Shown here: one piece after another, positions 18,456 to 27,561 of the stretch | How positions within the stretch are numbered: the first letter of the stretch is position 1 | Layout of the letters: every line of letters starts with the position of its first letter | Source: Enterobacter mori | Lineage (GTDB): Bacteria > Pseudomonadota > Gammaproteobacteria > Enterobacterales > Enterobacteriaceae | NCBI RefSeq assembly: GCF_025244905.1 | Contig: NZ_CP104285.1 | Location: 2,356,001-2,420,000 of the forward strand | Direction: 5' to 3' | DNA length: 64,000 nucleotides | Made by a program: the position numbers and the translations under genes | Notes under the pieces: model-generated | Told to the model about the DNA's origin: nothing | What the model saw: only the letters and a program-made list of their open reading frames with translations | Databases searched by the model: none

Positions 18456-19478
18456 ATGACGTTCTGGAGCATTTTGCGCCAGCGCTGCTGGGGGTTAATC
18501 CTGGTGGTGGCCGGTGTCTGTATTATTACGTTTGTTATTTCACACATGATCCCCGGCGATCCGGCCCGCCTGCTGGCCGGTGACCGCGCCAGCGACGAAA
18601 TGGTCCAGAGCATCCGCCAGCAGCTGGGGCTGGACCAGCCGCTCTGGGTCCAGTTTGGTCGCTACGTAGACGCGCTGGCGCACGGTGATTTAGGCACCTC
18701 CATCCGCACGGGGCGGCCGGTGGCGGAAGATTTGAAGGCCTTTTTTCCCGCCACGCTGGAACTGGCCTTTTGCTCCCTGCTGCTGGCGCTGGTGATTGGC
18801 GTGCCGCTGGGCATTTTATCCGCGGTCTATCGTAACCGCTGGCTGGATCATCTGGTGCGGCTGATGGCGATGACCGGCATTTCCACGCCCGCGTTTTGGC
18901 TGGGTCTGGGGGTGATTGTGCTGTTTTACGGACAGCTGCAGATCCTGCCCGGCGGCGGCAGGCTGGACGACTGGCTCGATCCGCCCGCGCACGTGACTGG
19001 GTTTTACCTGCTGGATGCGCTACTGGAGGGCAACGGCGAGGTGTTCTTCAATGCGCTGCAGCACCTGATTTTACCCTCGCTAACCCTGGCGTTTGTTCAC
19101 CTTGGCATTGTGGCGCGACAGGTACGCTCGGCAATGCTGGAGCAGCTCAGCGAGGATTACATCCGCACCGCCCGCGCCAGCGGCCTGCCGGGCTGGTACA
19201 TCGTCCTGCGCTATGCTCTGCCCAATGCGATGATCCCGTCGATTACCGTGCTCGGGCTGGCGCTGGGCGATCTGCTTTACGGTGCGGTGCTGACCGAAAC
19301 CGTCTTTGCCTGGCCGGGAATGGGTGCCTGGGTGGTGACCTCTATTCAGGCGCTGGATTTTCCGGCTGTAATGGGCTTTGCGGTGGTGGTATCGCTGGCG
19401 TATGTCTTCGTCAATCTGGTGGTGGATCTGCTTTATCTGTGGATTGACCCACGAATCGGGCGCGGAGGTGCCGAATGA
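18456..19478 (+). CDS. ddpB: D-Ala-D-Ala ABC transporter permease DdpB
   Basis: A 340-residue inner-membrane permease of the DppB/OppB family with six predicted helices. The N-terminal signature VVAGVCIITFVISHMIPGDPA and the cytoplasmic EDYIRTARASGLP (EAA loop) are present. It forms the channel with DdpC. It starts 23 bp after ddpA, preceded by GGGGGA, and its stop overlaps the ddpC start. Length equals the E. coli protein. Confidence 0.92.
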   Translation: MTFWSILRQRCWGLILVVAGVCIITFVISHMIPGDPARLLAGDRASDEMVQSIRQQLGLDQPLWVQFGRYVDALAHGDLGTSIRTGRPVAEDLKAFFPATLELAFCSLLLALVIGVPLGILSAVYRNRWLDHLVRLMAMTGISTPAFWLGLGVIVLFYGQLQILPGGGRLDDWLDPPAHVTGFYLLDALLEGNGEVFFNALQHLILPSLTLAFVHLGIVARQVRSAMLEQLSEDYIRTARASGLPGWYIVLRYALPNAMIPSITVLGLALGDLLYGAVLTETVFAWPGMGAWVVTSIQALDFPAVMGFAVVVSLAYVFVNLVVDLLYLWIDPRIGRGGAE

Positions 19479-20368
19479 TGTTAACCCAGGAAACATCCGT
19501 CCCCGTAAAACCCGCGAAACAGCGCATCAACTGGGCAAAGCTGTTCTGGATGCTGCGCCAAAGCCCGCTCACGCTGATTGGCGGCGTGATTATGCTGCTG
19601 ATGCTGGCGCTAATGGTGACATCACCGTGGATCGTACCGCACGACCCTAACGCGCTCGACCTGACCGCACGCCTGCAGGCACCGTCTGCGCAACACTGGT
19701 TTGGCACCGATGAAGTGGGCCGCGATCTGTTCAGCCGGGTGCTGATTGGCAGCCAGCAATCCATTACCGCAGGGTTAGCCGTAGTGGCGATCGCGGGCGG
19801 TATTGGCTCGCTGCTCGGCTGTTTGTCCGGCGTGCTGGGCGGACGCGGTGACGCTATTATCATGCGGATCATGGACATTATGCTCTCCATCCCTTCGCTG
19901 GTGCTGACGATGGCGCTGGCCGCCGCGCTCGGCCCGAGCCTGTTTAACGCCATGCTGGCGATTGCGATTGTGCGCATTCCGTTTTATGTCCGTCTGGCGC
20001 GGGGGCAAACGCTGGTGGTGCGCCAGTTTACCTATGTGCAGGCCGCACGCACCTTTGGCGCTTCGCGATGGCACTTGATCAGCTGGCACATCCTGCGCAA
20101 CGCCCTGCCGCCGCTGATTGTGCAGGCCTCGCTGGATATCGGTAGCGCGATCCTGATGGCCGCCACGCTGGGCTTCATTGGTTTAGGCGCGCAGCAGCCC
20201 ACCGCCGAATGGGGTGCGATGGTCGCCGTTGGCCGCAACTACGTGCTTGACCAGTGGTGGTACTGCGCCTTTCCGGGCGCGGCGATTCTGATCACCGCCG
20301 TCGGTTTTAACCTGTTTGGCGATGGGCTCCGCGACCTGCTGGATCCGAAATCGGGAGGAAAACAGTGA
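19475..20368 (+). CDS. ddpC: D-Ala-D-Ala ABC transporter permease DdpC
   Basis: A 297-residue permease of the DppC/OppC family. An N-terminal helix (about 30-55) precedes HWFGTDEVGRDLFSRVLIGSQQS and the EAA loop FTYVQAARTFGASRW. It pairs with DdpB. ATG 19475 overlaps the ddpB stop; the next ATG (19478) is equally possible, as GGAGGTG serves either. The stop shares one base with the ddpD ATG (TGATG). Confidence 0.92.
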   Translation: MMLTQETSVPVKPAKQRINWAKLFWMLRQSPLTLIGGVIMLLMLALMVTSPWIVPHDPNALDLTARLQAPSAQHWFGTDEVGRDLFSRVLIGSQQSITAGLAVVAIAGGIGSLLGCLSGVLGGRGDAIIMRIMDIMLSIPSLVLTMALAAALGPSLFNAMLAIAIVRIPFYVRLARGQTLVVRQFTYVQAARTFGASRWHLISWHILRNALPPLIVQASLDIGSAILMAATLGFIGLGAQQPTAEWGAMVAVGRNYVLDQWWYCAFPGAAILITAVGFNLFGDGLRDLLDPKSGGKQ

Positions 20369-21354
20369 TGAGTGATTCCGTTTTAGCGATAGAAGATTTA
20401 CACCTGAGCTTCCCGATTTTTCGCGGTGACGTTCATGCGCTTAACCACGTCTCGCTGGAGATCAAACGTGGGGAGATCGTCGGCGTGGTGGGCGAATCCG
20501 GTTCGGGTAAATCGGTGACGGCGATGCTGGCGATGCGCCTGCTGCCGGAAGGCAGTTACCATATTCATCACGGAAAGGTCACTCTGCTGGGTGAAGACGT
20601 GCTGAACGCCACGGAAAAACAGCTTCGCCAGTGGCGCGGCGCGAAGGTGGCGATGATTTTTCAGGAGCCGATGACGGCGCTCAATCCCACCCGGCGCATC
20701 GGAAAACAGATGGTGGAGGTGATCCGCCAGCATCAGCCGCTCTCCCGGCGGGAGGCGCAGCAAAAAGCCATCAACCTGCTGGAGGAGATGCAAATTCCCG
20801 ATGCGGCCAGAGTGATGGAGCGCTATCCGTTTGAGCTTTCCGGCGGCATGCGTCAGCGGGTGATGATTGCCCTTGCCTTCTCCTGCGAGCCGGAGCTGAT
20901 CGTTGCGGATGAGCCAACCACCGCGCTGGATGTGACCGTCCAGCTGCAGGTGCTGCGGTTACTGAAGCATAAAGCACGCGCCAGCGGTACCTCGGTACTG
21001 TTTATTAGCCACGATATGGCGGTGGTGTCGCAGCTTTGTGACCGGATGTACGTGATGTATGCAGGGAGCGTGATAGAGAGCGGTGCCACGCAGACGTTAA
21101 TTCATCATCCCGTTCATCCCTATTCCATCGGCCTGCTGCAGTGCGCACCGGAAAACGGCCAACCTCGCGATGTTCTTCCCGCCATTCCAGGTACGGTACC
21201 CAACCTTAGCCAGCTTCCGCGCGGGTGCGCATTTCGCGAGCGCTGTTTTGCCGCAGGCGCGAAATGCGGCGAAACGCCTCGCCTGATGCCCCATGGTGCT
21301 GAAGGTCAACAGGCGGCATGCTGGTATCTGCAACAGGAGGCACACCATGTCTGA
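20368..21354 (+). CDS. ddpD: D-Ala-D-Ala ABC transporter ATP-binding protein DdpD
   Basis: A 328-residue ATPase of the DppD/OppD family. It carries Walker A GESGSGKS, Q-loop (MIFQEP), signature LSGGMRQRV and Walker B (LIVADEPTT). The C-terminal oligopeptide-transporter extension has the cysteine pattern CAFRERC...C typical of the subfamily. ATG 20368 is chosen over GTG 20365 because the GGGAGGAA site is correctly spaced and homologues start there. It overlaps ddpF by 8 bp and works with it as a heterodimeric motor. Confidence 0.92.
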   Translation: MSDSVLAIEDLHLSFPIFRGDVHALNHVSLEIKRGEIVGVVGESGSGKSVTAMLAMRLLPEGSYHIHHGKVTLLGEDVLNATEKQLRQWRGAKVAMIFQEPMTALNPTRRIGKQMVEVIRQHQPLSRREAQQKAINLLEEMQIPDAARVMERYPFELSGGMRQRVMIALAFSCEPELIVADEPTTALDVTVQLQVLRLLKHKARASGTSVLFISHDMAVVSQLCDRMYVMYAGSVIESGATQTLIHHPVHPYSIGLLQCAPENGQPRDVLPAIPGTVPNLSQLPRGCAFRERCFAAGAKCGETPRLMPHGAEGQQAACWYLQQEAHHV

Positions 21355-22276
21355 CATTCTGCTGGAACTGGCCAGCGTGCACGTGAACTTTACCGCGCGT
21401 AAAAACTGGCTTGGACGCGTTACCGAGCAGGTTCACGCCCTTAACGGGCTGGATCTTCAGCTCCATCGGGGAGAAACGCTGGGCATTGTCGGAGAGTCCG
21501 GCTGCGGCAAAAGCACGTTAGCGCAGCTGCTGATGGGGATGCTCAAACCCAGTACCGGCGTTTGCCAGCGGACGGACCATGCTGGGGATATGCAAATGGT
21601 GTTTCAGGATCCGCTCTCGTCCCTCGATCCGCGTTTGCCGGTCTGGCGGATTATCACCGAGCCGGTGTGGGTGCAAAAACGCAGCGGCGAACGTGAACGT
21701 CGCCAGCTTGCTGAGGACCTGGCGCTGCAGGTAGGGATTCGTCCGGAGTACCTCGATCGGCTCCCCCATGCGTTTTCGGGCGGCCAGCGCCAGCGTATCG
21801 CCATCGCCCGTGCGCTCTCCTCCGATCCCGACGTCATCGTGCTGGATGAACCCACAAGCGCACTGGATATCTCCGTGCAGGCGCAGATCCTCAATCTGCT
21901 GATCAAGCTACAGCAGCAGCGCAATCTCACTTATGTGCTGATCTCGCATAACGTCTCGGTGGTCCGGCACATGAGCGACCGCGTGGCGGTGATGTATCTG
22001 GGGCAAATCGTTGAGCTGGGAAGCGCCGCGCAGGTTCTGGGGGATCCCCTGCACCCTTATACACGGCTGCTGCTGGACTCCGTCCCGAAAACCGGCGTGC
22101 CGCTGGATGAGGCGCTGGCGCTGCGTAAAACGGACCTTCCCGGTAACCGCCATCTGCCTGAAGGGTGTTATTTTCTCGACCGCTGCCCGATGGCAACGCA
22201 GGGATGTGAACGCCCTCAGCCGTTACAGCCCTCTAGTGAGGGCCGGAACGTGCGCTGCTGGCGAAATGCAGGTTAG
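21347..22276 (+). CDS. ddpF: D-Ala-D-Ala ABC transporter ATP-binding protein DdpF
   Basis: A 309-residue ATPase of the DppF/OppF family. It has Walker A GESGCGKS, signature FSGGQRQRI, Walker B VIVLDEPTSALD, and a C-terminal Cys-containing extension (GCYFLDRCPMATQGC). The correct start is ATG 21347 (MSDILLELASVHVNF) behind CAGGAGG; a longer in-frame opening at 21293 would only read ddpD sequence in another frame. It is the last gene of the ddp operon, and its stop overlaps the convergent SDR gene stop by 4 bp. Confidence 0.92.
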   Translation: MSDILLELASVHVNFTARKNWLGRVTEQVHALNGLDLQLHRGETLGIVGESGCGKSTLAQLLMGMLKPSTGVCQRTDHAGDMQMVFQDPLSSLDPRLPVWRIITEPVWVQKRSGERERRQLAEDLALQVGIRPEYLDRLPHAFSGGQRQRIAIARALSSDPDVIVLDEPTSALDISVQAQILNLLIKLQQQRNLTYVLISHNVSVVRHMSDRVAVMYLGQIVELGSAAQVLGDPLHPYTRLLLDSVPKTGVPLDEALALRKTDLPGNRHLPEGCYFLDRCPMATQGCERPQPLQPSSEGRNVRCWRNAG

Positions 22277-23022
22277 ATTTGCGCCATCCCGCCATCGACA
22301 AACAGTTCGACAGCGTTAATAAAGCTGGCCGCATCGGAGGCCAGAAACGCCACCGCTTTTCCGACTTCTCCTGGAGCCCCTAAGCGTCCCAGCGGAACCT
22401 GAGCGGCCAGTGCGTCATATAACCCCTGGCGCTGCGCTTCCGGTACCAGGTCACCCAGTCCCGGAGTTTTGACTGGACCAGGGCTGACGACGTTGACGCG
22501 AATGCCCCGCCCCTGCAAATCCAGTGCCCAGGAGCGGGCAAAGTTACGCACGGCGGCTTTACTTGCGCTGTACACGCTGAAGTTGGCGGTCCCTTTCACC
22601 GACACGGTCGATCCCGTAAGGATAATGGATGAACCGGTGACCAACAGCGGCAGCGCTTTTTGTACCGTAAACAGTACGCCCCGCACGTTGGTGCCGAAGA
22701 TCCGGTCAAACTGCTCTTCGGTAATGGCCCCGAGCGGCAGCATGTCCCCGCCGCCTGCGTTAGCAAACAGGATATCCAGATGACCTGCTTCCTGCGCAAT
22801 TTGGGCGTAGATCCGGTCGAGATCGGCAAGTGAAGAGACGTCTGCACGGATACCCACAGCAGCGGCACCGACGTTGGCCACGGCGGCATCCAGCTCAGCC
22901 TGGCGGCGACCGGTGATATAAACTTTGGCACCCTGTGCCGCCAGCTCCTGCGCGGTTGCCAGACCAATACCTGTGCTGCCGCCGGTTACCAGTGCAATTT
23001 TTCCTGCGAGTGTTGTGTTCAT
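22273..23022 (-). CDS. SDR-family NAD(P)-dependent oxidoreductase
   Basis: A 249-residue classical short-chain dehydrogenase. The Rossmann nucleotide motif TGGSTGIG is at about residues 13-20, the NAG motif at about 88-90, the catalytic Ser around 141 and YSASK (Tyr about 154, Lys 158), and the C-terminus contains FLASDAASFINAVELFVDGG. ATG 23022 with AAAGG is preferred to 23058. The substrate cannot be told from sequence. A LysR gene is divergently transcribed 117 bp away and is the probable regulator. Confidence 0.85.
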   Translation of the reverse strand: MNTTLAGKIALVTGGSTGIGLATAQELAAQGAKVYITGRRQAELDAAVANVGAAAVGIRADVSSLADLDRIYAQIAQEAGHLDILFANAGGGDMLPLGAITEEQFDRIFGTNVRGVLFTVQKALPLLVTGSSIILTGSTVSVKGTANFSVYSASKAAVRNFARSWALDLQGRGIRVNVVSPGPVKTPGLGDLVPEAQRQGLYDALAAQVPLGRLGAPGEVGKAVAFLASDAASFINAVELFVDGGMAQI

Positions 23023-23139
23023 TTTATTTACCTTTAATGAGGGAGTTGGGTTGAACACACTTTATCGCTGGCGTTATTGGTGAAAAATGGGCAAAAATGA
23101 AAATGACTATTCACACAGAGAAATAATCCGGGGGATCGC

Positions 23140-24045
23140 ATGGATCAATTACTGGCGATGCGGGCGTTTACGCGAGTCGTCGAATCCGGCAGCTTCACGC
23201 GTGCGGCAGATTCTCTGAACATGCCGATCGCCACCCTGAGTAAACTGGTCAAATCGCTGGAAAAGCATCTGGAAACGAGGCTGCTGCACCGGACGACCCG
23301 CCGCGTCGTGACGACGCAGGAGGGGACCGAATACTATGAAAAAGCCCTGCGGGTGCTGATTGATATTGAAGATATCGACACCTCGTTTCGTGCCTCATGT
23401 TGTACACCCAAAGGGCATTTGCGCATTGACGTCGGCGGCTCCACCGCCCGCGACGTGCTGATCCCCCTTCTGCCGGACTTTATGCAGCGGTATCCGGATA
23501 TTCGCATCGATCTGGGCGTGGCTGACCGCCCGGTAGATTTGATAGGCGGAAACGTGGACTGCGTCATTCGCGGTGGCCCGCTCGATGATTCGACGCTGAT
23601 TGCCCGACATATCGGAGAGGCGGAAAGGGTGACCTGTGCATCACCCGATTATTTGAAGCGTCACGGCATCCCGGCGTACCCGCAAGAGCTGCGCAATGGC
23701 CACAAGCTGGTGAGCTATCTCTCACCCGTGACCGGACGGGCGTTTCCTTTTCGTTTCAGAGAAAACGACGAGGCGCTGGAAATCAGCGTGCCGCACTATC
23801 TTGGGGTGAACGAAAGCAATGCGCACCTGGCGGCGGCGGTCGCGGGGCTGGGAATTATTCAGACGTTTGGCTACGCGGCCCGTTCCGCTTTGAGAACCGG
23901 ATCGTTAGTTGAAATCCTTCATGAATGGCGTCCTGCGGATTATCCTTTTCACGTGGTTTATCCGCAGAACCGGCATCTGACGCATCGCCTGCGGGCATTT
24001 ATTGCGTGGCTGGGTGACGTGTTCCCGACAGCATTGAAGGGCTAG
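23140..24045 (+). CDS. LysR-family transcriptional regulator
   Basis: A 301-residue LysR regulator. The winged helix-turn-helix occupies about residues 1-60 (MRAFTRVVESGSFTRAADSL, KLVKSLEKHLETRLLHRTTR), and the effector-binding domain runs from about 90 to 295. It belongs to the broad group that controls adjacent oxidoreductase genes. It is divergent from the SDR gene across a 117-bp shared promoter region, so it likely regulates that gene and itself. A strong terminator follows directly. Confidence 0.87.
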   Translation: MDQLLAMRAFTRVVESGSFTRAADSLNMPIATLSKLVKSLEKHLETRLLHRTTRRVVTTQEGTEYYEKALRVLIDIEDIDTSFRASCCTPKGHLRIDVGGSTARDVLIPLLPDFMQRYPDIRIDLGVADRPVDLIGGNVDCVIRGGPLDDSTLIARHIGEAERVTCASPDYLKRHGIPAYPQELRNGHKLVSYLSPVTGRAFPFRFRENDEALEISVPHYLGVNESNAHLAAAVAGLGIIQTFGYAARSALRTGSLVEILHEWRPADYPFHVVYPQNRHLTHRLRAFIAWLGDVFPTALKG

Positions 24046-24066
24046 CCGGGCGGGCGCCCGGCTTTT
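24044..24066 (+). terminator. Terminator between LysR and osmC
   Basis: AGCCGGGCG/CGCCCGGCT stem (24044-24063) with TTTT on the plus strand. It overlaps the LysR stop codon and separates it from convergent osmC. Confidence 0.7.
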
Positions 24067-24069
24067 GAC

Positions 24070-24498
24070 TTAGTTGAGCTTATAATCCAGCGTGATTTCC
24101 GCTTTCAATACCTGCGATACCGGACAGCCCGCTTTGGCCTTCTGGATGATGCCGTCGAATTTCTGCGGGTCAATACCCGGTACGGTGACCTTACTGGTAA
24201 GCGCAATTTTCGTAATCGCAAAACCACCGTCGGTTTTATCCAGTGAGACATCCGCCGTGGTGTCAATGGAATCCGCGGTGAAGCCCGCTTCACCAATCAT
24301 CAGCGACAGCGCCATTGAGAAACAGGCGGCGTGTGCTGCGCCAATCAACTCTTCCGGGTTCGTGCCTTTAGCGCCTTCAAAACGGGTGTTAAAGCCGTAA
24401 GGCTGTTGATTCAGGACGCCACTTTCCGTTGAAACCGTCCCTTTTCCTGATTTGATGTCACCAGACCAGTGTGCCGAACCGTGCTTATGAATCGTCAT
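24070..24498 (-). CDS. osmC: Organic hydroperoxide/osmotically inducible peroxidase OsmC
   Basis: A 142-residue thiol peroxidase. The two redox cysteines of the OsmC/Ohr family lie in AAHAACFSMALS (Cys about 60) and GCPVSQVL (Cys about 125), and the match to E. coli OsmC is close over the whole length. It reduces organic hydroperoxides in the cytosol and is induced by osmotic and stationary-phase stress. ATG 24498 is preceded by AAAGGAG; the upstream start at 24522 lies before this site. A sigma-S type -10 is visible upstream. Confidence 0.95.
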   Translation of the reverse strand: MTIHKHGSAHWSGDIKSGKGTVSTESGVLNQQPYGFNTRFEGAKGTNPEELIGAAHAACFSMALSLMIGEAGFTADSIDTTADVSLDKTDGGFAITKIALTSKVTVPGIDPQKFDGIIQKAKAGCPVSQVLKAEITLDYKLN

Positions 24499-24529
24499 TC
24501 TTGCTCTCCTTTTGGCATACAAAGGGTTA

Positions 24530-24536
24530 AGTATAG
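24530..24536 (-). promoter_or_regulatory. Likely RpoS-type -10 element of osmC
   Basis: On the minus strand CTATACT followed by TAA lies 32 bp upstream of the osmC ATG. It matches the extended -10 (CTATACTTAA) favoured by sigma-S, which is known to transcribe osmC in E. coli. Confidence 0.55.
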
Positions 24537-24613
24537 ACTATGCCTCTGGCACTCCCCTGAACCCAGACAATTCCGTAACTTACCTCTGCCCTACCGACAA
24601 CAAGGATAAACAA

Positions 24614-25573
24614 ATGACACTCAAAATCAGGATGGTCCTCGCGGTAACAACGCTTGCTATGTCGCTGTCTCTGCTGGCGAAGACGCCGGAAAACTTTATT
24701 TATACCAGTTCAGGCGATCTTGACGCGGCGTTCCCTCTTATTGCGCGAAGCGACATTGGCGGTGTGCAGATCGTCTACAGCTGGCGCGCGCTGGAGAAAG
24801 AGAAGGACAGCTATGACTTCTCGCAGATTGAACAGGATTTGGCGCGCCTCAAGGCCGCCAATAAAAAACTCTTTATTCAAATTCAGGATCGTTTTTTCGA
24901 AAAAGATGCCCGCTATGTTCCTGACTATCTGATGAAGGATAAGCAATATGGCGGCGGCATTGCGCCGCAGTTTGATAACCCAGGGGAAGGTAAGCCGGTT
25001 GGTTCGGGCTGGGTAGCGCAACAGTGGGATCCCGCCGTGCGCCAGCGGTATCAGGCGCTACTGGCGGCCATTGCTAAGCAATTTGATGGCCGGGTGTATG
25101 GCGTGAATCTCCCCGAAACGGCGATAGATCTTGACGAGAAAAAACCACCGAAGGGATTTTCATGTGATAACTACTTTGCCGGTGAAATGGAAAACCTGGC
25201 CTATGCGCGAAAGGCATTCAGCCAATCCCGTGTCGTGCAGTATGTCAACTTCTGGCCGTGCGAGTGGAATAACGATCGCAATTACATGGGACGCCTGTTT
25301 GCCTTCGCCAGCGCCAATAACATCGGCCTTGGCGGCCCGGATATCGTTCCCAACCGCAAGGCGCACATGAAAAACGCTTACCCTTTCTTCAATCAATACA
25401 AAGATAAACTGGCACTCGTCGCCATGGCCGTTCAGGAGCCTACCCTGACCTACCGCAACCCGGCGACCGGTAAACCGTTCACCAGGAATGAGTTTGTGCA
25501 GTTTGCAGAGAATTATCTCGGCGCTGATATCATCTTCTGGAGCACGTCATCCCCCTGGCTGAATGCGAAATAG
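24614..25573 (+). CDS. Secreted glycoside-hydrolase-like TIM-barrel protein, unknown substrate
   Basis: A 319-residue exported protein. A signal peptide covers about residues 1-20 (MTLKIRMVLAVTTLAMSLSLLA). The mature part looks like a TIM-barrel glycosidase-like domain: GGVQIVYSWRALEKEKDSYDFSQ is reminiscent of the GH5/GH42 beta-strand start, and GVNLPETAID and FWPCEWNN carry carboxylates that could be catalytic. No named family is recognised with confidence. ATG 24614 with AAGGA is preferred to the long start at 24512, which would overlap osmC's promoter and lack a signal peptide. It is tail-to-tail with a LysR gene, the stops abutting as TAG/CTA. Confidence 0.6.
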   Translation: MTLKIRMVLAVTTLAMSLSLLAKTPENFIYTSSGDLDAAFPLIARSDIGGVQIVYSWRALEKEKDSYDFSQIEQDLARLKAANKKLFIQIQDRFFEKDARYVPDYLMKDKQYGGGIAPQFDNPGEGKPVGSGWVAQQWDPAVRQRYQALLAAIAKQFDGRVYGVNLPETAIDLDEKKPPKGFSCDNYFAGEMENLAYARKAFSQSRVVQYVNFWPCEWNNDRNYMGRLFAFASANNIGLGGPDIVPNRKAHMKNAYPFFNQYKDKLALVAMAVQEPTLTYRNPATGKPFTRNEFVQFAENYLGADIIFWSTSSPWLNAK

Positions 25574-26470
25574 CTATCCGTCCTGCCGGGCGTCGTTTGA
25601 CAGATGACGCGCAATTTCGTCAAGAAAAACGCGCAGTGCTGCGGGCTGATATTCCCGGGACTGATAAATACCGTGGATGGCTAAGGTTTTGGGTTTCAGC
25701 CCGCTCAGCAACGGGACCAGCGTACCCTGCTCAATCGCGGTGTGTGCTTCCTGCTCTGGCAGCATCGCAATGCCGCAGTGCTTCTCTGCCGCATCCATCA
25801 ACAATGATGAGATGCTGGCGCTGAGGTTGCCGCTTACGGCGACGCTGACGTTTTCCCCTTCCGGCGTCATGAAGTGCCACGACTGGCCTGCGAAAAAGCT
25901 GTAGTGCAGACAGTTGTGCTGCGCCAAATCATCCGCATGTACTGGCGTGCCGTGGGCAGCGAGATACTGCGGCGATGCACAGAGTACGGAGCAGCACTCC
26001 CCCAGCCTGCGGGCAATCATTCCCGGTTCCGGGTTATCCGTGATACGAATCGCCACGTCAATCCGCTCTCCGACAAGGCTTACCGGATGGTTGTTCACGT
26101 CCAGCTCAATACGCAGTTGCGGAAACCGGGACAGCAGATCGGGCAGCACCGGAGCGATTATGTGCATAGCGGTAAAATGCGCGCAGGCCACCCGCAGCGT
26201 GCCTGAAGGCAAATCTTTTGCCGACTGATCTTCAATTTCTTGCGACAGCTGCGAAAGCGTGCGCGTTTTTTGCAGCACCTTTTCCCCTGCCGCCGTCAGC
26301 GTTAGCTTGCGCGTCGAGCGGTTTACCAGCCGCGTTCCCGCCCACTTTTCCATCTGTTCCAGATAGCGACTGACCATTGGGCGAGAAATACCCAGCGCGC
26401 GGGCTGCCGCGCTCAGGCTCCCCAGCTCGCATATTCGGTTATAGACCTGAGCAGCAATAACGCGATCCAT
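25574..26470 (-). CDS. LysR-family transcriptional regulator
   Basis: A 298-residue LysR regulator with the N-terminal helix-turn-helix (SLSAAARALGISRPMVSRYLEQME, about residues 16-40) and effector domain (about 88-290), of the CrgA/DsdC-like broad subgroup. ATG 26470 has GGAG 6 bases upstream; a start four codons earlier is possible. It is divergent from the MBL-fold protein gene across 111 bp and most likely controls it. Confidence 0.85.
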   Translation of the reverse strand: MDRVIAAQVYNRICELGSLSAAARALGISRPMVSRYLEQMEKWAGTRLVNRSTRKLTLTAAGEKVLQKTRTLSQLSQEIEDQSAKDLPSGTLRVACAHFTAMHIIAPVLPDLLSRFPQLRIELDVNNHPVSLVGERIDVAIRITDNPEPGMIARRLGECCSVLCASPQYLAAHGTPVHADDLAQHNCLHYSFFAGQSWHFMTPEGENVSVAVSGNLSASISSLLMDAAEKHCGIAMLPEQEAHTAIEQGTLVPLLSGLKPKTLAIHGIYQSREYQPAALRVFLDEIARHLSNDARQDG

Positions 26471-26581
26471 ATAAGACTCCATTTGCTCGATTTATGAAAC
26501 AAAGCATGTCTTGTTTCAGGAATTCTGGCAAATGCGAATATCCGTACAATAGCGATATTCCTGAACAACAGAGACAACAGC

Positions 26582-27433
26582 ATGAAACTCACTCACCTTG
26601 CCCTGCTTTCCACTCTTTTCACTCCGGCTGTGTTTGCCGCGCCGTTGACCATTGATACCTATAACCCGCAGGAAAAAGGCATTTTTGCGGTCTCCTCCAC
26701 GCTGGTCTCTGGCCCGAAAGAGGCGGTGCTGTTTGACGCGCAGTTCAGCGTGAAAGATGGCGAAGCGCTGGTAGAAAAAATCCGCAAAAGCGGGAAAACG
26801 CTGAACAAAATTGTGATCACCTCCGGCGATCCGGATTTCTATTTTGGCCTTCAGCCGCTGGTGAAAGCCTTCCCGAATGCCAAAGTGGTGGCCACCCAGC
26901 ATGTGGTTGACCATATCAAAGCCACCAAAGACGCCAAGCTCGCCTTCTGGGGTCCGCAGATGAAAGACGGCGCGCCAACGGAGCTGGTCGTCCCGCAGGT
27001 GCTCGCGTCCACCACGTTTATGGTTGACGGAGAAAAGATCGATATTGAGGAGCCAGACAGCTACGCGGCCTATGTGTGGATTCCGTCAGCGAAGACTATC
27101 CTCGGCGGCACCGGCGTCTCCTGGGGCATTCACGTCTGGACAGCGGATACCCAAACGTCGGATCGTCGTCAGCAGTGGCGGGAAACCCTGGATAATATGG
27201 CCGCGCACAAGCCAGAGCGCGTGATCCCGGGCCACTACCTCGGCACGCCGCCAGCCGGAACCGGCGCTATCGACTTTACCCGCACGTATCTGCAGCAGTT
27301 TGAACAGGCATTGGCTAAGCATAAGGATTCTGCTGGCGTGATTGCCGCGATGAAAAAACAGCAGCCGGACCTGGCCGAAGTCAGTTCTCTTGAGTTAAGC
27401 GCTAAGGTGAATACCGGCGAAATGAAGTGGTAG
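26582..27433 (+). CDS. Secreted MBL-fold protein lacking the HxHxDH zinc motif
   Basis: A 283-residue exported protein. The signal peptide is about residues 1-19 (ending VFA). The metallo-beta-lactamase fold order is recognisable: LVSGPKEAVLFDAQFS, the motif-2 position, ILGGTGVSW and IPGHYLGTPP. At motif 2, where THxHxDH is expected, the sequence is ITSGDPDFYFG, so all three histidines are replaced and only acidic residues remain. Dinuclear zinc hydrolysis of the usual kind is therefore unlikely; it may bind another metal or act non-catalytically. A divergent LysR gene probably regulates it. Confidence 0.7.
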   Translation: MKLTHLALLSTLFTPAVFAAPLTIDTYNPQEKGIFAVSSTLVSGPKEAVLFDAQFSVKDGEALVEKIRKSGKTLNKIVITSGDPDFYFGLQPLVKAFPNAKVVATQHVVDHIKATKDAKLAFWGPQMKDGAPTELVVPQVLASTTFMVDGEKIDIEEPDSYAAYVWIPSAKTILGGTGVSWGIHVWTADTQTSDRRQQWRETLDNMAAHKPERVIPGHYLGTPPAGTGAIDFTRTYLQQFEQALAKHKDSAGVIAAMKKQQPDLAEVSSLELSAKVNTGEMKW

Positions 27434-27442
27434 GTTAACATC

Positions 27443-27475
27443 TGCTCCTGCTATATTTCCGTGATAGCAGGAGCA
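27443..27475. terminator. Long perfect hairpin after the MBL-fold gene
   Basis: TGCTCCTGCTAT and ATAGCAGGAGCA pair in a 12-bp stem with a 9-base loop, 10 bp past the stop. There is no T-run, so it acts as an mRNA 3' end or Rho-assisted terminator rather than a classical one. Confidence 0.5.
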
Positions 27476-27561
27476 ACGCGCAAATATCCGCCCACTCTCC
27501 CATTAATTTCCCCTCCTTTTTAAAAGCACATAAAAGCATGCACTTATGACTTTTTTAATTC

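Noticed and set aside
21293..22276. Longer ddpF beginning at 21293
   Set aside because: The extra codons read ddpD sequence in another frame; ATG 21347 has a strong ribosome site and matches homologues.
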